Shown here one piece after another: positions 30,961 to 32,842 of a stretch of DNA of 32,842 nucleotides. Numbering within the stretch: position 1 is the stretch's first letter; the number at the start of each line of letters is the position of its first letter. A program made the position numbers and the translations under genes. The notes beneath the pieces are model-generated. The model saw only the letters and a list, made by a program, of their open reading frames with translations. It did no database searches and was not told where the DNA came from. This stretch comes from Atlantibacter hermannii (GTDB lineage Bacteria; Pseudomonadota; Gammaproteobacteria; Enterobacterales; Enterobacteriaceae): the NCBI RefSeq assembly GCF_009907385.1, contig NZ_JAAATR010000009.1, positions 1 through 32,842 on the forward strand, given 5' to 3'.

Positions 30961-31917
30961 TCAAGCAGCTTGTGAAACTGAATCTCCAACTGCAAGATTT
31001 AAATTTCTTAGGTTATCGAAAACTTCAGATACTAAGTCATTACGGTCGTGGATTTTAATCCGCCCACCGGTTAACTCTGAAACATAAACGGTATGGCAGA
31101 GGTCAGTAACCACTTCGCCGTATTCATCAACGACTTCCAAAGATGCAATCATCGGAATATAAGAAGCCGCAGCATAGCTCTCATAAATACTTATTATGGA
31201 GTCATTGTTGCGTCGAGAAATTACCCTACCAGAAGGTAAAGCCTCATCTTCCATATAGCAATCAGATAGGTCCTCACAGAAGTCATTTTCTTTAAGTGAA
31301 ATATTAAGGGTCAATTCACTGTTGATAGAGCGTGAATAAGAATATTCACTCAGTTTATAGCAAGCCAAACTTATATCACTAAAAGTTTCATAAGCTTTAT
31401 AGAGGCTCGATGTTATAGACTCAGATACAAATGTTATTAGTCCAATAAAATGAGTATCCCAGAACTGTTGCAAAGCAAAACGGGCAATCATAACCTGACC
31501 ATCAACCTGCATCAGTCTGTTATATTCATCCCGGTCATAACCTTTCGACTGAGAAACATCATTAGACATGCTAAGAACTTCACTACAAACATCATCATAT
31601 TCAAAACGGCTAGTTGCAAAGTGTTTTCCTGAAATCTCAAGGTACTGACCAGAGACTGCGTCAAACACCTCAAGAAAGTAACAGAGTCGAGATTTTAAAG
31701 ATTCTCTGTTTAAAGCTTCTATTTCATTCTCAGAGATACTATCGACATATAAATCAACAGCATTCTTGAGTTCAATAGCTTTGATATTACAGGTAAAAGA
31801 AAGCTCGTCACTTTGACAATGGCAAACACTTAATACTATATCCGCCTCATCAAAATCTATGCCAAGATAGCTCAGAACTGCTCGGACATAGTTTTTATCA
31901 TCAGATGAATGTGTCAT
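30961..31917 (-). CDS. Unknown protein, family of the tandem paralogues (318 aa)
   Basis: Acidic and Ser/Tyr-rich, no signal peptide or membrane segment, no recognised domain. It has an N-terminal region, a central helical part (QVDGQVMIARFALQQFWDTH, then VSESITSSLYKAYETFSD) and a C-terminal beta-rich part (ASLEVVDEYGEVVTDLCHTV, then SEVFDNLRNLN). A tandem paralogue lies upstream (32089-32842). ATG 31917 follows GAGGTAGTGTAT; the ribosome site lies within the palindrome CTCAAATTTGAG, suggesting control at translation or by a bound protein. A strong terminator follows. Low-GC composition unlike the ter island. Confidence 0.65.
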   Translation of the reverse strand: MTHSSDDKNYVRAVLSYLGIDFDEADIVLSVCHCQSDELSFTCNIKAIELKNAVDLYVDSISENEIEALNRESLKSRLCYFLEVFDAVSGQYLEISGKHFATSRFEYDDVCSEVLSMSNDVSQSKGYDRDEYNRLMQVDGQVMIARFALQQFWDTHFIGLITFVSESITSSLYKAYETFSDISLACYKLSEYSYSRSINSELTLNISLKENDFCEDLSDCYMEDEALPSGRVISRRNNDSIISIYESYAAASYIPMIASLEVVDEYGEVVTDLCHTVYVSELTGGRIKIHDRNDLVSEVFDNLRNLNLAVGDSVSQAA

Positions 31918-31926
31918 ATACACTAC

Positions 31927-31938
31927 CTCAAATTTGAG
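31927..31938 (-). promoter_or_regulatory. Palindrome overlapping the ribosome site of the gene at 30961
   Basis: CTCAAATTTGAG is a perfect 12-bp palindrome. Its end (minus strand GAG) forms the Shine-Dalgarno sequence of the downstream gene. Confidence 0.35.
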
Positions 31939-31947
31939 AGGAAGTGC

Positions 31948-31976
31948 CCCAGAAGGGAAGCGACTTCCCCACTGGG
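31948..31976 (-). terminator. Two-part stem-loop between the paralogues
   Basis: Inner arms GGGAAG / CTTCCC (3-base loop) and outer arms CCCAG / CTGGG, separated by 2-base mismatches. It lies past the stop of the upstream paralogue. No T tract follows, so termination would be inefficient. Confidence 0.4.
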
Positions 31977-32088
31977 TTAGATAAAAGTTTGGTTAAGCTA
32001 AAAGAAGATGCCAGCGACAGATTTTACATTGTCATAGACAAGTGTCTTCAGCCAACCAAAGTTACTTTTTTGGACTGAAGCAAAAGGA

Positions 32089-32842
32089 TCATTGAGACGC
32101 GTTACGAAAATCGTCAAAAGCTTCAGTTATTAGTAATGTGCGATCAGTTACTCTGTATCGGTCATTACTTTCGAGAGATACGTAAGTTGAATGCGAAGAA
32201 TCACAGACAACACGCCCTCTTTTATTGATCAATCTTACTTCCATCATCACCGGCACATTGATAATTGAAGCAACATCGGTATAGAGGGATATGAGGGCAT
32301 CATTGTCACAATATAACGCCCCGTTCCCATCAAATGTATCGTTAAACTTAATATATATATCTGGCATATTTGCCGGATAATCATCAGTATTGAAATCAAT
32401 GCATAACTATAAGTCATCATTAATACGGCGATTAATCTTATGCTGCCCAACACGTACAAAGCCATGTTCAACAGCTTTGATAATCCTTAAAGTTTCATTA
32501 AGACAATCTGTAATTCTTTTCTCGACAAATGAGATAAAGTCACCAAAGTCGGAATGAAAAAACTGTTTAAGTGCAAATTTCGCAACTAACACTTTCCCAT
32601 CCACCTTCATTTTATCGAGATAAAGATTTCTTATAGCATCAGTAGAAGAATTAGCTTTAGATAACTCTTCACAGTCATTAATAATCATTGAAACAATATC
32701 AATAACTTTAACTGGGCTTAAAGTATTACTATATCCGCGAATATCAAACGTAAAAAATCCGAAATTCTTAAATACTCCAAGAAAATAAATTATTTTTTGT
32801 TTCAAAAGAATAGAATCGGAGTAAGATGCGTTGTGCTTTATT
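32089..32842 (-). pseudogene. Tandem paralogue of the 30961 gene, interrupted by an in-frame amber codon; runs off the window
   Basis: The frame is open from the window edge to TAG at 32409-32407 and then continues in the same frame, without any indel, to 32089. Both parts match the neighbour: KVDGKVLVAKFALKQFFHSD against QVDGQVMIARFALQQFWDTH, and VRLINKRGRVVCDSSHSTYV against ASLEVVDEYGEVVTDLCHTV. The homology passes straight through the TAG, which sits where the neighbour has Thr (INDDL-stop-LCIDF against INSELTLNISL). It is therefore one gene broken by a single point mutation, or a readthrough gene. No start is in view. The downstream part has an internal ATG at 32367 without a good ribosome site. 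Confidence 0.65.

Noticed and set aside
1..32842. CRISPR array, tRNA or rRNA genes
   Set aside because: No regularly spaced repeat array, cloverleaf-like gene or rRNA segment was noticed on reading either strand.

Overview
The window looks like a stretch of a large conjugative plasmid of Enterobacteriaceae, most likely of the IncHI2/IncHI1 group. The main reason is a complete tellurite-resistance (ter) island in the arrangement I remember from IncHI2 plasmid R478: terZABCDEF on one side, and terW, terY1, terX, terY2 and terY3 on the other. An Hha-family gene, a Tus-like replication-termination protein and a tyrosine recombinase also fit plasmid backbone. The plasmid assignment is inference, because no replication or transfer gene lies in the window. 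No rRNA, tRNA or CRISPR array was seen.

Layout. Positions 1-2500 are decayed: a Tn3-family inverted repeat ends at position 30 and interrupts a UvrD-type helicase gene, followed by a frameshifted unknown gene, a frameshifted hsdM stub and a few small ORFs. A GNAT-like gene (2519-2974, minus) follows. The minus-strand ter genes then run from terZ (9285) down to terF (3065). terZ-terE look like one operon ending in a clear intrinsic terminator. terF is separated by 428 bp.

A 320-bp divergent promoter region (9286-9605) separates terZ from a plus-strand operon that makes no Ter-domain protein but five metabolic enzymes: an ATP-grasp ligase, a phosphoribosyltransferase with a C-terminal extra domain, a HAD phosphatase, a second phosphoribosyltransferase of the StiP/PELOTA type, and a CitE-like lyase. 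A DUF4236 protein and the DNA-binding protein TerW follow, then a terminator. Such sets have been proposed in comparative-genomic work on Ter systems to make an unknown nucleoside-like metabolite. Two near-identical operator-like palindromes sit on the two divergent promoters.

A second plus-strand operon (about 16.6-23.0 kb) begins with a 53-codon leader ORF whose stop overlaps the TTG start of terY1. It continues with terX, terY2, terY3 (vWA plus Cys-rich domain), a PP2C phosphatase and a Ser/Thr-kinase-like protein. This resembles a phospho-signalling module coupled to the TerD-domain proteins. A CoiA-like gene faces it.

The right part (24.6-32.8 kb) is more AT-rich. It holds an Hha-family protein, a tyrosine recombinase, a three-gene group led by a Tus homologue that keeps the Phe/His pair matching the fork-lock residues, several small membrane or unknown proteins, and two tandem paralogues of an unknown family. 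The second paralogue runs off the window and carries an in-frame amber codon.
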